Notes: generated by a model not told the origin, from the letters alone. A stretch of DNA of 64,000 bases from CAZAYP01 sp964489425 [NCBI: uncultured Verrucomicrobiota bacterium] (GCA_964489425.1 CAZAYP010000007.1:1-64000), one strand, 5' to 3'. Positions 33,103-43,200 are shown, counted from the stretch's first letter. A program made the numbers and translations.

Positions 33103-35475
33103 TTGGCCAGTATCAATATCAAGCGTTTGGGGCCCTTGGCTGCGGTCATGACTGAAAATACACATGCAACATTAACCCTTGTGGCGCATGCCCGCCAGGT
33201 TGCCACCGCGACGTCCCTGGCAGAACTTGGCATGATGGCCACGGCCGATTTTGAGCTGCTGGTTCTGGCAGAAAAGCAAGGGCTCCCGGTAATCAACCTG
33301 ACCCAGTATTGTTCGGGCGATCTTGCCATGCGCCACTTGGAACGGGCGATCGAGTTGGCGGAGCCTTTTAAACGGCAGCGGGAAGCCGTTGATGCAGGGG
33401 TGTTGTACGGCGAATGGGTATATTTTCTCTGGGCCATCTTGAACTTGCGCGCAGCTCTGGAGCCGGTGCTGGTGGCCCATCGGCCAAACCGAATCGTGAT
33501 CCTCGACAACGGGGAGCCCATTCGGCTGGGCTACGATCTCATCGATGCTCCAGGTTTATTCAACCACGTGGCGCGGGTGTTATCTCGCAAGCACCATCTG
33601 GAGCTGCAGACGCGGTCATATCCGCAGGTCTCTGGAGCTTCCCCTGCGCCCTGGGCCTTTCCACTGGGGACCGGCCAGCTGCTGGCCGCGGCTACTCCCG
33701 GTTTTCTCGCGTATTCAGTGGGATTCTGCTTGTCCGAACAATATCAGTACTTGGTGCACGCCGCCCGCGTGGGGCAAAGCGGCCTCATTTTAGCTGACAT
33801 GAACTCTGACGTGCCGTTGCCCCACCTGTCCCTGCCTTTGCTTTACCGTCTGCCGTGGAAATATCAGGAAAGTTCGCGGGTCTGGAAGCGTCTGAAAGAC
33901 CTGCTGGGATTCCCCTTGCCCGGCAGCGAACTGGAAGACATTTTGGCCTGTGATGGCACTATCCAGAACGTCCTTTTGGAGCACATGATACCCGTCCAAC
34001 GTGAATTCATGGTTGGCCAATTCGTTTTGCACGCCGTGACTCCTGGATGGGTGCTTTCCTGCACGGATGAGGCCGCATACGTAAAGTCTTTTCAGAAGGC
34101 TGTTCAATCTCAATTAACTCCTTGTATCACGTTGTCGCATAACGTGTTGCCGTTTTGTTGGGGCCAAGTGTTTGATGCGGGTTTGCGGCACTGGGGAAAA
34201 AACAAGGCCTACGCAGCATGGGGGAACCTGTATTGCCAGTTTTTTAATGCCCATGTTGCTGCATGCAGGGCTGAACCCGTCGGAAGTTTTATAAAAAAAA
34301 CAGCCCCGCCCGGTTCTGGCAAAGATAAAGCGCAAAAGATCATCGGAATATTTCCCTTGGGTGTGCCGCCAGGAGATTCCTGCCGCAATGTGATTGATTT
34401 CGCGAAATGGCGGCAACTTTATGATGACCTGAACAAATGGATCGGAACCTGCCCGGATTGGTTATTTTATGTCAAGCATCATCCGCGATATAATGCACGC
34501 AAGCTATATTCGGAATGGCTGGATAAGGGCAATATCCAGCACTTCCAGCAACAGGATTTCGCCTGGGAAGATCTTGATGCTGCAATTGTAATCGATTATG
34601 CATCCACCGTAATCTGTGATCTGATGGCAGCTGGCGTGCCCGTGGTCTTATGGAAGTACGCCTCGCATCCGGGTATGATGAGCCCGGCCGAGGCGGACGG
34701 TCCTCTCCTGGCGCATTCGGTTCAGGACGTGGCTGACTGTACGGCGCGGCTTTTGAATGATCCAGGATACCGCAGGGAAGTGCTGGCGCAGCAGCAACAA
34801 TGGCTAAAGTTGGCCGTGGCGGCCTGGGGTGATGAGGCGGTTGCCAATTTGGAGAGATTGGTGCAGAAGGCGCCGCCGTTGTTAAAGCAGGACTGCGGCG
34901 GAGTGGTTGGCGTTGATGGCAACGCCCTGACCGCTACGGCGGATCCTGCGGTGCGCTGGTTGCTGGATTTGCTGATGGTGCTGCATTATCTGCAGCACGG
35001 AGTCACCCAACTGGTGATGCCGGCGCCAGCGACTGCGGGATCGCAAACGGTTTGGAATTGGGCCAGTTACTTGGATGTCCTGCGGCACCGGGGCCGCAGC
35101 TTGCGCTTTGACCATCTTGACCACTTGGATGTCGCCCGCCTGGGCATGTCCATCCTGGGCATGACGATCTGGCAGGCGTGGATGGCGGATCGGGTTGACG
35201 GTGGGGCGGACTCCGCCGCGGGCCGGTCGACGGTGGCATATCCCGCAGCGCTGTCTTGGATGACGTGGAAACTGTATTGGACGCTGCCTCCCGCCATCCG
35301 GCCCGGTTTGCGCATTTTGCGCGGGTACTTGGTGGATGCCTTCCGGCAGGATGCCATCAACCATCCGGAATCGCGCTGCAAACAATGGCTTGCGGCCATC
35401 CTGCCCTGGATCCTGACGTTGCGGCTGCGCCTGTCTCACATGAAATCAAGGGAGAAGATCGATGGCAGTCCATAA
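33103..35475 (+). CDS. Large glycan-locus protein, glycosyl/glycerophosphotransferase-like
   Basis: This 790-residue soluble-looking protein has a central part (about 440-600) resembling CDP-glycerol-type or capsule-type GT-B transferases: 'IIGIFPLGVPPGD', 'WLFYVKHHPRYNARKLY', 'IVIDYASTVICDLMAAGVPV' and 'LWKYASHPG' are like the nucleotide-binding half. The first 300 residues match no family I recognise. It has a TTG start at 33103, or ATG 33148. The last 92 residues (699-790) are duplicated 2061 bp downstream (37258-37536). Its stop overlaps the next gene start by 14 bases. Glycosyltransferase role is likely but not certain. Confidence 0.65.
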   Translation: MASINIKRLGPLAAVMTENTHATLTLVAHARQVATATSLAELGMMATADFELLVLAEKQGLPVINLTQYCSGDLAMRHLERAIELAEPFKRQREAVDAGVLYGEWVYFLWAILNLRAALEPVLVAHRPNRIVILDNGEPIRLGYDLIDAPGLFNHVARVLSRKHHLELQTRSYPQVSGASPAPWAFPLGTGQLLAAATPGFLAYSVGFCLSEQYQYLVHAARVGQSGLILADMNSDVPLPHLSLPLLYRLPWKYQESSRVWKRLKDLLGFPLPGSELEDILACDGTIQNVLLEHMIPVQREFMVGQFVLHAVTPGWVLSCTDEAAYVKSFQKAVQSQLTPCITLSHNVLPFCWGQVFDAGLRHWGKNKAYAAWGNLYCQFFNAHVAACRAEPVGSFIKKTAPPGSGKDKAQKIIGIFPLGVPPGDSCRNVIDFAKWRQLYDDLNKWIGTCPDWLFYVKHHPRYNARKLYSEWLDKGNIQHFQQQDFAWEDLDAAIVIDYASTVICDLMAAGVPVVLWKYASHPGMMSPAEADGPLLAHSVQDVADCTARLLNDPGYRREVLAQQQQWLKLAVAAWGDEAVANLERLVQKAPPLLKQDCGGVVGVDGNALTATADPAVRWLLDLLMVLHYLQHGVTQLVMPAPATAGSQTVWNWASYLDVLRHRGRSLRFDHLDHLDVARLGMSILGMTIWQAWMADRVDGGADSAAGRSTVAYPAALSWMTWKLYWTLPPAIRPGLRILRGYLVDAFRQDAINHPESRCKQWLAAILPWILTLRLRLSHMKSREKIDGSP

Positions 35476-35787
35476 TAACGGTGGCCGGCCTTGGCGTTGG
35501 TTCGGGGGTGCGGTCGTGTGGGTATTCAAGCATATCGGCTACGATCGTCTTGCCCGCTTGTACCATGTCTGCCGCATCCGAGACCGCGCTTGGATGGATG
35601 GATTCCTACGCTTCCTTCTTAACAACGAGAAGCCAGAGAACCCCTTGGGCCGGAGTTTTGTTCAGCATTTCTTCAAGGATGAACTGCAGCAGACTGTGGC
35701 AAGATGGATCGGCCCGACCGATGTTGATGTCTTGCGCCAACTGGAAGAAATCCCCAGCGAAACCACGATCCGGGAGCGTCATTTTCT
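35197..35787 (+). repeat. 591-bp direct repeat, left copy
   Basis: Bases 35197-35787 are identical to 37258-37848 (constant offset 2061) wherever I compared them. The repeat holds the final 92 codons of the 33103 gene and the first 108 codons of the methyltransferase gene that is complete at 37523. Sequences diverge sharply on both sides (35196/37257 and 35788/37849). The perfect identity suggests a recent event, or an assembly artefact. Confidence 0.92.
35462..35787 (+). pseudogene. 5' fragment of the 37523 methyltransferase gene
   Basis: This is a copy of the first 108 codons of the methyltransferase at 37523, with ATG and ribosome context intact. After 35787 the reading frame continues 75 codons into unrelated DNA (stop near 36013), so a hybrid of 183 residues could be made but lacks the SAM site. 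It is a remnant of the duplication, not a separate gene. Confidence 0.85.
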
Positions 35788-36454
35788 GGTTCATCCGGGA
35801 AGTTCCTGTCTGACGCGTGATCATCTCCGTTCAGCGGATCTCGGCGCAGGTTGCTTGCCGGGACAACCAGATGACCCGGCTGGGCCATCTTGCCCGGTCC
35901 TGGAACCGCCGAAATCATTTCAGAATCATGCTACCACGAAGGTCACGCAGACCACGAAGAAGACCGGTATCCGCGCCGGAATCCTTATATCTCCAACCTT
36001 CTCTGTTTCTTGAATCTCCGGTTCATCCGGTCATGCTTTCTGGCTCTGCCTCTATGATCTTCGTGACCTTCGTGGTGCTACATCCGCTCCGCGAATCATG
36101 GAACCAACCCGTGGTGGACGCAGTTATCGTCCGGTTCTTCGGACAGGAACTTTTCGGATGAGCCGAAAAAACGAACAAGGTGCGGCACCGTATTTGTCCG
36201 TCGAAGCGGGTTCGGAAACGATGACCACGGACAGGCACCCATCTCAAGCCCGGCGCCTTATCACCCCGTTTCACTGAGGCTTTACATTTGGAAAGCCCAG
36301 CCGAAGCACGATTGCAAACGTTTGATAACCGGGATCACGAGCCGCGCCGATTGCGCCGGTATCATAACCGCAGCGTGGTTCCTCGATAAGGCAGCGTGGG
36401 CCTGCCCTTGGTCCTAGCGCCACGCATCCACTCGGCCCAGGCGCACGACTTCCA
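35788..36454. other. Non-coding left part of the 1470-bp insert
   Basis: This 667-bp stretch holds no convincing gene. It has an 11-bp direct repeat, ggttcatccgg (35788-35798 and 36020-36030), and an inverted 15-bp repeat of accacgaaggtcacg (see separate entry). Its codon pattern is unlike that of the flanking genes. The insert as a whole (35788-37257) sits between two identical 591-bp repeats and carries a nucleotidyltransferase pair. Confidence 0.6.
35933..36076. repeat. 15-bp inverted repeat pair 'accacgaaggtcacg'
   Basis: The arm at 35933-35947 is matched in reverse complement at 36062-36076; another 'accacgaag' follows the left arm at about 35951. The arms are 114 bp apart. Sequences of this kind ('cacgaagg.cacgaag') are familiar as dispersed spacer repeats in many environmental genomes; that is a general impression. 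They may mark the boundary of mobile cassettes. Confidence 0.6.
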
Positions 36455-37003
36455 ATGAACACCCCCCTTGAAATCATCCAGGCGGTCTGCCAGGCGCTGC
36501 GCGCCCACGGGATCGAACCCTTGCTGATCGGCGGGTTCGCGGTTAATCATTACGGGTATACCCGCGCGACATTGGACGTGGATTTCATGACCGCCAGCGA
36601 TCAGCGCGCGACCGTCTGCCGGGCCTTGAAGGCAGCGGGCTTCACGAACATGGACCAGCACGACAATGTTGTGTTCTTCAGCCGGCCGGAGTACCCCATG
36701 CGCGTTGATGTTTTGCAGGTGGATAGCGCGACAATGGGCGAACTTATGACCCGTGCAGTCGAAGTGCGTCATGCGCAGGTGGCAGTGAAAATACCGGCGC
36801 TGGAAGATTTGCTGGCCATGAAGCTGTTTGCGCTCAAGCAGGGCGGGGATCGCCGGGTGCACAAGGATTTGCCGGATGTCGCCAACCTGGTTGTGGCGAA
36901 TGAGGTGGACATAGAACAGCCCCTGCGCTCATTGTGCCTGCGCTTTGCCGATGAAGAGATATATCGCAAGGTGGTTGCGGAAATCAAACTGTTGCGGGCC
37001 TGA
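36455..37003 (+). CDS. Nucleotidyltransferase-fold protein, putative toxin (module 7)
   Basis: This 182-residue protein has 'PLLIGGFAVNHYGYTRATLD' running into 'VDFMTA', keeping GG...DxD, and 'MRVDVLQVDSATMGELM' with the next acidic strand. 'LEDLLAMKLFALKQGGDRR' is the conserved helix with lysine. It is the AbiEii/DUF-type nucleotidyltransferase family. It is the main cargo of the 1470-bp insert between the 591-bp repeats. Unlike modules 1-4, its small partner follows instead of preceding. Confidence 0.8.
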   Translation: MNTPLEIIQAVCQALRAHGIEPLLIGGFAVNHYGYTRATLDVDFMTASDQRATVCRALKAAGFTNMDQHDNVVFFSRPEYPMRVDVLQVDSATMGELMTRAVEVRHAQVAVKIPALEDLLAMKLFALKQGGDRRVHKDLPDVANLVVANEVDIEQPLRSLCLRFADEEIYRKVVAEIKLLRA

Positions 37004-37009
37004 CAAGGA

Positions 37010-37222
37010 ATGAAATTTCCCGTGATATCCGGTTCGGAGCCCAGGCCCGGCGCGCTGGGATTCAAAGAATATGCGGATTGGGTGGGGCAAGTGCTGGCGC
37101 AGGCCAACGCGCGCAACATCCTCGCGCAGAAGACGCGCGAGGAGAGAATCGAGCACCGCTTCTGCCTGGCGCCACGCACGCGCCCGGCCCAGCCGCAAAA
37201 CCCGCAAGGCGCCGCCTATTGA
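37010..37222 (+). CDS. Small partner of module 7 nucleotidyltransferase
   Basis: This 70-residue basic protein, starting six bases after the nucleotidyltransferase stop, has 'GFKEYADWVGQVLAQANARN' and a Pro/Arg-rich end. It has the size and position of an antitoxin-like partner but no motif that I can assign. An AAGGAA sits close before its ATG. Confidence is limited by the short length. Confidence 0.5.
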   Translation: MKFPVISGSEPRPGALGFKEYADWVGQVLAQANARNILAQKTREERIEHRFCLAPRTRPAQPQNPQGAAY

Positions 37223-37242
37223 GCGACTTGCGGTTTGTAACC

Positions 37243-37536
37243 ATGCCTCGACCGCGGGACGGTGGGGCGGACTCCGCCGCGGGCCGGTCGACGGTGGCAT
37301 ATCCCGCAGCGCTGTCTTGGATGACGTGGAAACTGTATTGGACGCTGCCTCCCGCCATCCGGCCCGGTTTGCGCATTTTGCGCGGGTACTTGGTGGATGC
37401 CTTCCGGCAGGATGCCATCAACCATCCGGAATCGCGCTGCAAACAATGGCTTGCGGCCATCCTGCCCTGGATCCTGACGTTGCGGCTGCGCCTGTCTCAC
37501 ATGAAATCAAGGGAGAAGATCGATGGCAGTCCATAA
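37243..37536 (+). pseudogene. 3' fragment of the 33103 gene, now a chimeric mini-ORF
   Basis: The last 92 codons of the 33103 gene are fused in frame to five codons from the insert, starting at an ATG at 37243 ('MPRPR'). The resulting 97-residue ORF ends exactly 14 bases into the methyltransferase gene, as at the original junction. It may be translated only to keep the coupled start of the next gene working. Otherwise it is a remnant. Confidence 0.7.
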
Positions 37537-37848
37537 TAACGGTGGCCGGCCTTGGCGTTGGTTCGGGGGTGCGGTCGTGTGGGTATTCAAGCATATCGGC
37601 TACGATCGTCTTGCCCGCTTGTACCATGTCTGCCGCATCCGAGACCGCGCTTGGATGGATGGATTCCTACGCTTCCTTCTTAACAACGAGAAGCCAGAGA
37701 ACCCCTTGGGCCGGAGTTTTGTTCAGCATTTCTTCAAGGATGAACTGCAGCAGACTGTGGCAAGATGGATCGGCCCGACCGATGTTGATGTCTTGCGCCA
37801 ACTGGAAGAAATCCCCAGCGAAACCACGATCCGGGAGCGTCATTTTCT
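37258..37848 (+). repeat. 591-bp direct repeat, right copy
   Basis: This is identical to 35197-35787. Together the copies bracket the 1470-bp insert with the module 7 pair. In this copy the upstream gene is cut (only its last 92 codons) while the downstream methyltransferase is complete, the mirror of the left copy. Confidence 0.92.
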
Positions 37849-38794
37849 CTGGTCCTATTTTGCCAACGCCTGGTCGGGACATGGCGACATCGTCGAGATT
37901 GGGTCTTTCTTGGGGGGCACTACGCGGGCGATCGCCCTGGGGATGATGGCTAATTGTCGCCGCGACCCCACGGCGCGCCTGCACACCTATGACCGGTTTG
38001 CCAGTTACTACGATCGCGCCGCGTTGCAGAAGTTTGCCGCGCCGCTGGTAGAGCGCGGAGCGATCCGTGCCGCACAACTTGAGGCGCTAGGGCCCAAGGC
38101 GGAGTTTCGCGGCTTGTTTGATGCCATTCACCATGACACTTCCTATGGGTCCTTGCTGGTTGTGCACAATCAGCCGCTCCCCGGCAGTCCGGAGGAGGAT
38201 CGCGCGGGCCTGCGGTTCTCATTGGCGCAGGTTCGCGCGCCCGAAGCTTTCTTTGTTGATGGGTGCAAGTCATGGTATGGGACAAAGGTGTTCATGCGCG
38301 AAAGTTGCCGCTCGGCGCAACCCGGGGCGGTTTTTATTTTTCAGGATTACCTGCAATACACCTGCTTTTGGCTGCCGGCGTTTGTGGAAACCTTTGCCGG
38401 GTGCTTCCGACTGATGGCCACCGTGGATTGTACCTGCGCGTTTCAGTTGCTGGCGCCATTGGCGCCAGACGAGATTCAAGCGGAATTTCCGGACAGCCCG
38501 GAAGCCTGGCCGGAAGGTAGGGTGGACGCCATCTTCGGCCACCTTGTGAGCCGTTCGGATCGTGCCCAAGCTCATGAAGCGAAGGTCAAACAGACGATAC
38601 AATGGGCGGCGGTCCACGCCTATGCGGGCCGTGGGGATCGTGCTGTTGCCATGTTGGATTCACTGCTTGCGGCGCCGGAAGCGGAAGATTTCGCAACGCT
38701 TCTTGCCTCGGCCAGGTTGGCTCCCACCTATCGGCCGAATGGTGACTTGGTCCGGTTGCCCGCGCCCCCGGTCCGGCAAGCGGGATCTGCCTGA
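37523..38794 (+). CDS. Class I SAM-dependent methyltransferase-like glycan protein
   Basis: This is a 423-residue protein. 'HGDIVEIGSFLGGTTRAIAL' is the SAM-binding loop, with 'RLHTYDRFASYYDRAAL' after it, 'FFVDGCKSWYGTKVFMRESC' near the metal/acidic region and 'FIFQDYLQY' as a likely DD-like strand, resembling Methyltransf_24 proteins. The last 110 residues are a helical extension. The first 108 codons lie in the 591-bp repeat, so a truncated twin exists at 35462. It probably methylates the glycan or its lipid carrier. Confidence 0.78.
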   Translation: MAVHNNGGRPWRWFGGAVVWVFKHIGYDRLARLYHVCRIRDRAWMDGFLRFLLNNEKPENPLGRSFVQHFFKDELQQTVARWIGPTDVDVLRQLEEIPSETTIRERHFLWSYFANAWSGHGDIVEIGSFLGGTTRAIALGMMANCRRDPTARLHTYDRFASYYDRAALQKFAAPLVERGAIRAAQLEALGPKAEFRGLFDAIHHDTSYGSLLVVHNQPLPGSPEEDRAGLRFSLAQVRAPEAFFVDGCKSWYGTKVFMRESCRSAQPGAVFIFQDYLQYTCFWLPAFVETFAGCFRLMATVDCTCAFQLLAPLAPDEIQAEFPDSPEAWPEGRVDAIFGHLVSRSDRAQAHEAKVKQTIQWAAVHAYAGRGDRAVAMLDSLLAAPEAEDFATLLASARLAPTYRPNGDLVRLPAPPVRQAGSA

Positions 38795-39291
38795 TCCGTT
38801 GGCCAGTCCCCCGGGGCCACGCCGCCGGGAACATGGCCGCTGACCCGGGCCACTCAACGCCTGCGCAACACTACTGCGGTCTGGTATCCGTAGGCTTCCG
38901 GGTGAGTTCCCAAGACTTCAAAGTATGGCGATACCATAGGGGACAGCGTTCGGGGGGGGGGGGGCGCCTGGGGCAGGCAGTACGCTGGCGCGTTCTTTTG
39001 GTAAGCCAGGAAGTCTACCTGATGAACCAACCGCGGCACATTTTCGCCAGGTAGCCATCCAGATCGTCCGGCCATCCAAGCTTGGCCGACAGCCACGCAT
39101 CTAATTTCCGTTTGATGGCGCGTTTGACGCAACTCAACATGGTTCAACCCATTCCTGTTTCTGGCTGTTTTCGCCGTGGCCAGCAAACGGACATATCCGG
39201 ACTCATGGCGTGACGGTAAGGCACTCAGGATAGGGGTGTCAAGTTCCTGGTTCAACGACGTGAACGGTGGATGGATGCGCGTGAGATCGGT
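38795..39291. other. Intergenic region with a 13-G tract and a possible gene remnant
   Basis: There are nearly 500 bp without a convincing gene. A run of 13 G (38952-38964) lies in the middle. On the minus strand an open frame 39140-39015 codes for a 41-residue helical peptide ('RAIKRKLDAWLSAKLGW') that looks protein-like, and reading continues in other frames, as a decayed gene would. No terminator is evident. This may be the scar of a lost glycan gene. Confidence 0.45.
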
Positions 39292-40266
39292 ATGAAGAGC
39301 ATTGCCTGTATCATAGCCACCCACAACATGGCGCAGTACTTGGGGGCCGCGGTGGATAGCGTGTTGCGGCAGTCCCGGCGGGCCAGCGAGATCGTCGTGG
39401 TGGATGATGCCAGCACGGACGATACCGCGATGCAGGCCGCGGCGCTGGGTGGGTGCATCACCTATCTGCGAAACGAGACCAACCAAGGGCGCGGGTATAG
39501 CTGCAATCTGGCCGCCGCCCAAACCGCTGCGGATTACTTGGCATTCCTGGATGCAGATGATTTGTGGGAGGCGGATCATCTGGCAGATCTTGCCGGGTTG
39601 CTGGATCGCCACGAAGCGGCGGCTGTGGCGTTCTGTCCGGCGCGATATTTTGGCACTCGGGAAGGCCGGTGGCCGCCGGTATCCAGTCCCTGCGAAGGCA
39701 GGGTCGCCAACATGTTCCAGCACCAGCTGCGCGCCAGCTATCTTATTCCATCCTGTACCGTGCTTCGTAAAAGCGCCTTCCAGTCCGTGGCTGGGTTTCA
39801 ACCCATCCGGGAGCATTACCGGGGAAAGGAAGTGCTTTCGGATGATTACGACCTCTTTTTGCGCCTGTCTGTACGGTATCTTTTTATCAGTTCGCCACAT
39901 CCCACAACGCGCTACCGTTGGCATGCGGGGCAGTCCAGCGTTTATCACACGCCCCAGATGATTGCGGTGATGAAATATGCCTTGCGGATGCTGGAGCAGG
40001 ACCCCATCATCCGGTCAAGGACGGACTTGCAAGTGATGGCCCGCGACCGGATCTTAATGCATTGGGAAAGTATGCTGGAAGAGGCGTGGGCCGGGCGCCA
40101 ATGGGTGGAGTATTTCCGCTTTGTCCGCTATGGCCGCCGGCAACCAATGCTGCGGGACGTGACCTGGAATCATCGCACGGTTCACGGTTTGTCCAAATGC
40201 ATCCGGAAGTGTCTGGACAATGTAGCGCAACGCGCCGGGATTAGGCGAACGCCTTCTGAGCGATAG
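39292..40266 (+). CDS. Family 2 glycosyltransferase
   Basis: This 324-residue GT-A enzyme has 'IACIIATHNMAQYLGAAVDS', 'EIVVVDDASTDDT', 'NQGRGYSCNLAA' and 'LAFLDADDLWEADHL', with the metal-binding D-x-D and the typical GT2 order. 'SDDYDLFLRL' provides the catalytic acidic site. No membrane helices. ATG 39292 gives the usual GT2 N-terminus; ATG 39271 adds seven residues. It would add a sugar from a nucleotide donor to the growing glycan on the cytosolic face. Confidence 0.92.
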   Translation: MKSIACIIATHNMAQYLGAAVDSVLRQSRRASEIVVVDDASTDDTAMQAAALGGCITYLRNETNQGRGYSCNLAAAQTAADYLAFLDADDLWEADHLADLAGLLDRHEAAAVAFCPARYFGTREGRWPPVSSPCEGRVANMFQHQLRASYLIPSCTVLRKSAFQSVAGFQPIREHYRGKEVLSDDYDLFLRLSVRYLFISSPHPTTRYRWHAGQSSVYHTPQMIAVMKYALRMLEQDPIIRSRTDLQVMARDRILMHWESMLEEAWAGRQWVEYFRFVRYGRRQPMLRDVTWNHRTVHGLSKCIRKCLDNVAQRAGIRRTPSER

Positions 40267-40268
40267 TT

Positions 40269-43200
40269 ATGCGCATAACCTTGGCCTTTAGACAGAGTAT
40301 CCGGCTTCTGGTGTTCGGTTGGGTTTGTTCGGCGCTCGGGGCGGTCGATCACTACGTGGCATCTCAAGGAGCGCATGTCGCGCCGTTTTTAAACTGGGAG
40401 CAGGCCGCCACCAACATCCAGGACGCGCTGAATGCGGCCGGGCCGGGCGAGGTGGTGTGGGTGACCAACGGCGTGTACCGTCTGGGGCAAATGCTCCAAT
40501 GCACGAATAGTGTTGTCCTGCGCTCGGTGAACGGCCGCGATGCCGTGGCGCTGGATGGCAACTATCCGACGTTGACATCCAATGCGGTGTTCCTGAATCG
40601 GGGAACGTTGGATGGCTTCACCATCACGAATGCGGGGGGGCACGGTGTCAAATGCGAGTTTGGCGCGGTCGTGAATTGCCGTGTCACGGGCGCGTGGGGG
40701 AACGGGATCGACAGCGCCACGGCGCCGCGGGTCAATACTAATGCCACGCTCATTGTAACTAACACCCTCGTCGACAACAGCGGGGCCGCCGGCGTGGCGT
40801 CCGCGGCGGTCAACACCGTGCTCGATCACTGCGAGGTTACCCGCTCCGCCGGCTGCGGAATCCTGCTTGTGCACGCAGACTCCACGGGTACGTCACTGTT
40901 GCCGCGCATGACCAATGCGTTGGTGCGGGCCTGCCATGTGTCCGAGAACCAGGACAGCGGCATCGGATGTGCGGTCTATTGGTATGTCGCCGCAAAGCCA
41001 ACGATCCCGATGTTGATCGAGGATTGCGTCATCGAAAACAACGTCGGCAGCCGTGGCGGCGGGATCAGCGACTCATGGGGAACGGGCTTGGACGGGTCTT
41101 CCGGCGTGCAGGTCCGCAACTGCACCATCCGCAACAACCGGGCCACGGGCACGGGCGGCGGCGTGTTTTTCCTAAACAACAACCGGGCCCCGGCCATGAT
41201 CAATTCGTTCCTGTCCGGGAACGTCGCTTCCAATTATGGCGGCGGCGCGTACCTGGGTGGCGGTACGCTGCGGAACTGTACCCTTATCGGCAACACGGCG
41301 GCCTTGGCCGGCGGGTTGTACGCCGCGTCCGGCAGTATCCTGAACAGCATCGTGTACCACAATGCGGCGCGCAGCTCTGAAAATTCTTCCGGAGGCAGCT
41401 TCGGCTACTGCTGCACTACACCGGCCCGCGCCGGCACAGGGAACATCACCAACGCACCGTACGTCGTGGGGCCCAGCAACGCTCACGTGGTCACTGGTTC
41501 AGCCTGCATCGATGCGGGGAACATCGTATATGCCGAGGGCGACTTTGATTTTGACGGCGAGCCGCGCATCTGGGGCAACAACGTGGACATCGGCTGCGAT
41601 GAATATTATGACGCCGGCCTGACTGGCGCCATCACCGCAGCCATCAGCATGGATTACAACAAGGCCGTGGCGCCCAGCCCGTTGCAGTTTGTGGCCCGGA
41701 TGAACGGCAAGCTGGAAGGCTTTGTTTGGGAGTGGGGCGATGGGCAAAGCATGACGAATATCTTTGGCCCGGCCCATGCGTACAGCCTGCCAGGAGATTA
41801 CCCCGTGCTCCTCACGGCATGGAACAAGAGTATGAGCACCTCGTTGACGGCCATGGTGTACGTGTACCCCGGATATACGAACTACGTGGCGGTGGATGGC
41901 CCCGGGCTTTGGCCATTCACCAACTGGGCCATGGCCGCGGGCGATATCCAGGCCGCTGTCAACGACAACATCCCGGGCGGGGTGGTGGTCGTGTCCAACG
42001 GGATCTATGCGCTGGGCGAAGCCACCGTGGGGAACCTGCGCGCGCGAGTCTACGTGCCGGTGGCGCTCGCGGTGCAAAGCGTCAACGGTCCGGACCGAAC
42101 CGTCATCATGGGGGCTGGGCCGGTGGGTACCTCCGCCATCCGCTGCGCGTATCTGGAGGCCGGGGCGCGCTTGCTGGGGTTCACGCTGACCAATGGTCAC
42201 ACCCTGGTCGACAGCTTGATCGGTGATGAAATCAACGGCGGTGGCGCCTGGTGCCAGGGGGGGGCATCTCTGTCCAACTGCGTGGTCACGGGGTGCGCTG
42301 CGGGCCAGCACGGCGGCGGGGTGTCCGGCGGCACGCTGAAACAATGCGCGCTGGTGGGCAACGTGGCGGGCGTCAACGGCGGCGGTGCCTCCAGTGTCAC
42401 GGCCCTGGTGTGCGAGGTGCGCGCCAACACGGCCCTGGCCGACGGCGGCGGGCTCCACGGCAGCGTGGCCCGGAAGTGTCGGATCCTGGACAACACGGCT
42501 TGCAGCGAGGGCGGTGGGGCCTATGCGGGGTTGCTCGAGAATTGCCTGGTGGTCAGCAACCTGGCGGACTATGGCGGCGGCGCGACTTGGACCACCAACA
42601 TCCACTGCACGATTGTCGCCAACCAAGCGGCCACCCTTGGCGGAGGGGTGTACAAGTGCAACCACCTGAACTCGATCGTCTATTTCAACCACGCCTTGCA
42701 GGGTTGGGATAACTACTTCAACAGCATCTGCCGCTACACTTGCACGACTCCGGATCCCCAGGCCGAAGGCAGCCTGACGAATGCGCCAAACCTGTGGCTC
42801 GCTGGTCCGGCGGCGTATCATCTCCAGCCCGATTCGCCATGCTTGGACGTGGGGCTGCCCGGCCTCGCGGCCATCGATCTGGATGGCGCGCCCCGGCCAC
42901 TCGCGGGCCGGTTGGGTGGGGCACCGGGCTACGACCTGGGGGCCTATGAGTATGGCCCGGTGCAGTACGTGGCTACGAATGGTGGTGCGGCCTGGCCGTA
43001 CACCGCGTGGGCCATGGCGGCGCGGGACATTCAGTCCGCCGTGGATGCCGGGGCGGGCGGTTGCTTGGTGCTCGTGTCCAATGGCGTCTATGCCGGGGGC
43101 GGCAGGTCCCTGGGCTCCGGGCCAACCAACCGTGTGACCGTGACGAATGCCGTCACCGTGGCCAGCGTCCATGGCCCGGTCGCCACGCGCATTGTTGGCC

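Noticed and set aside
35788-37257. Insert as an insertion sequence with transposase
   Set aside because: No transposase or terminal inverted repeats at the junctions; only a nucleotidyltransferase pair and short internal repeats are present.
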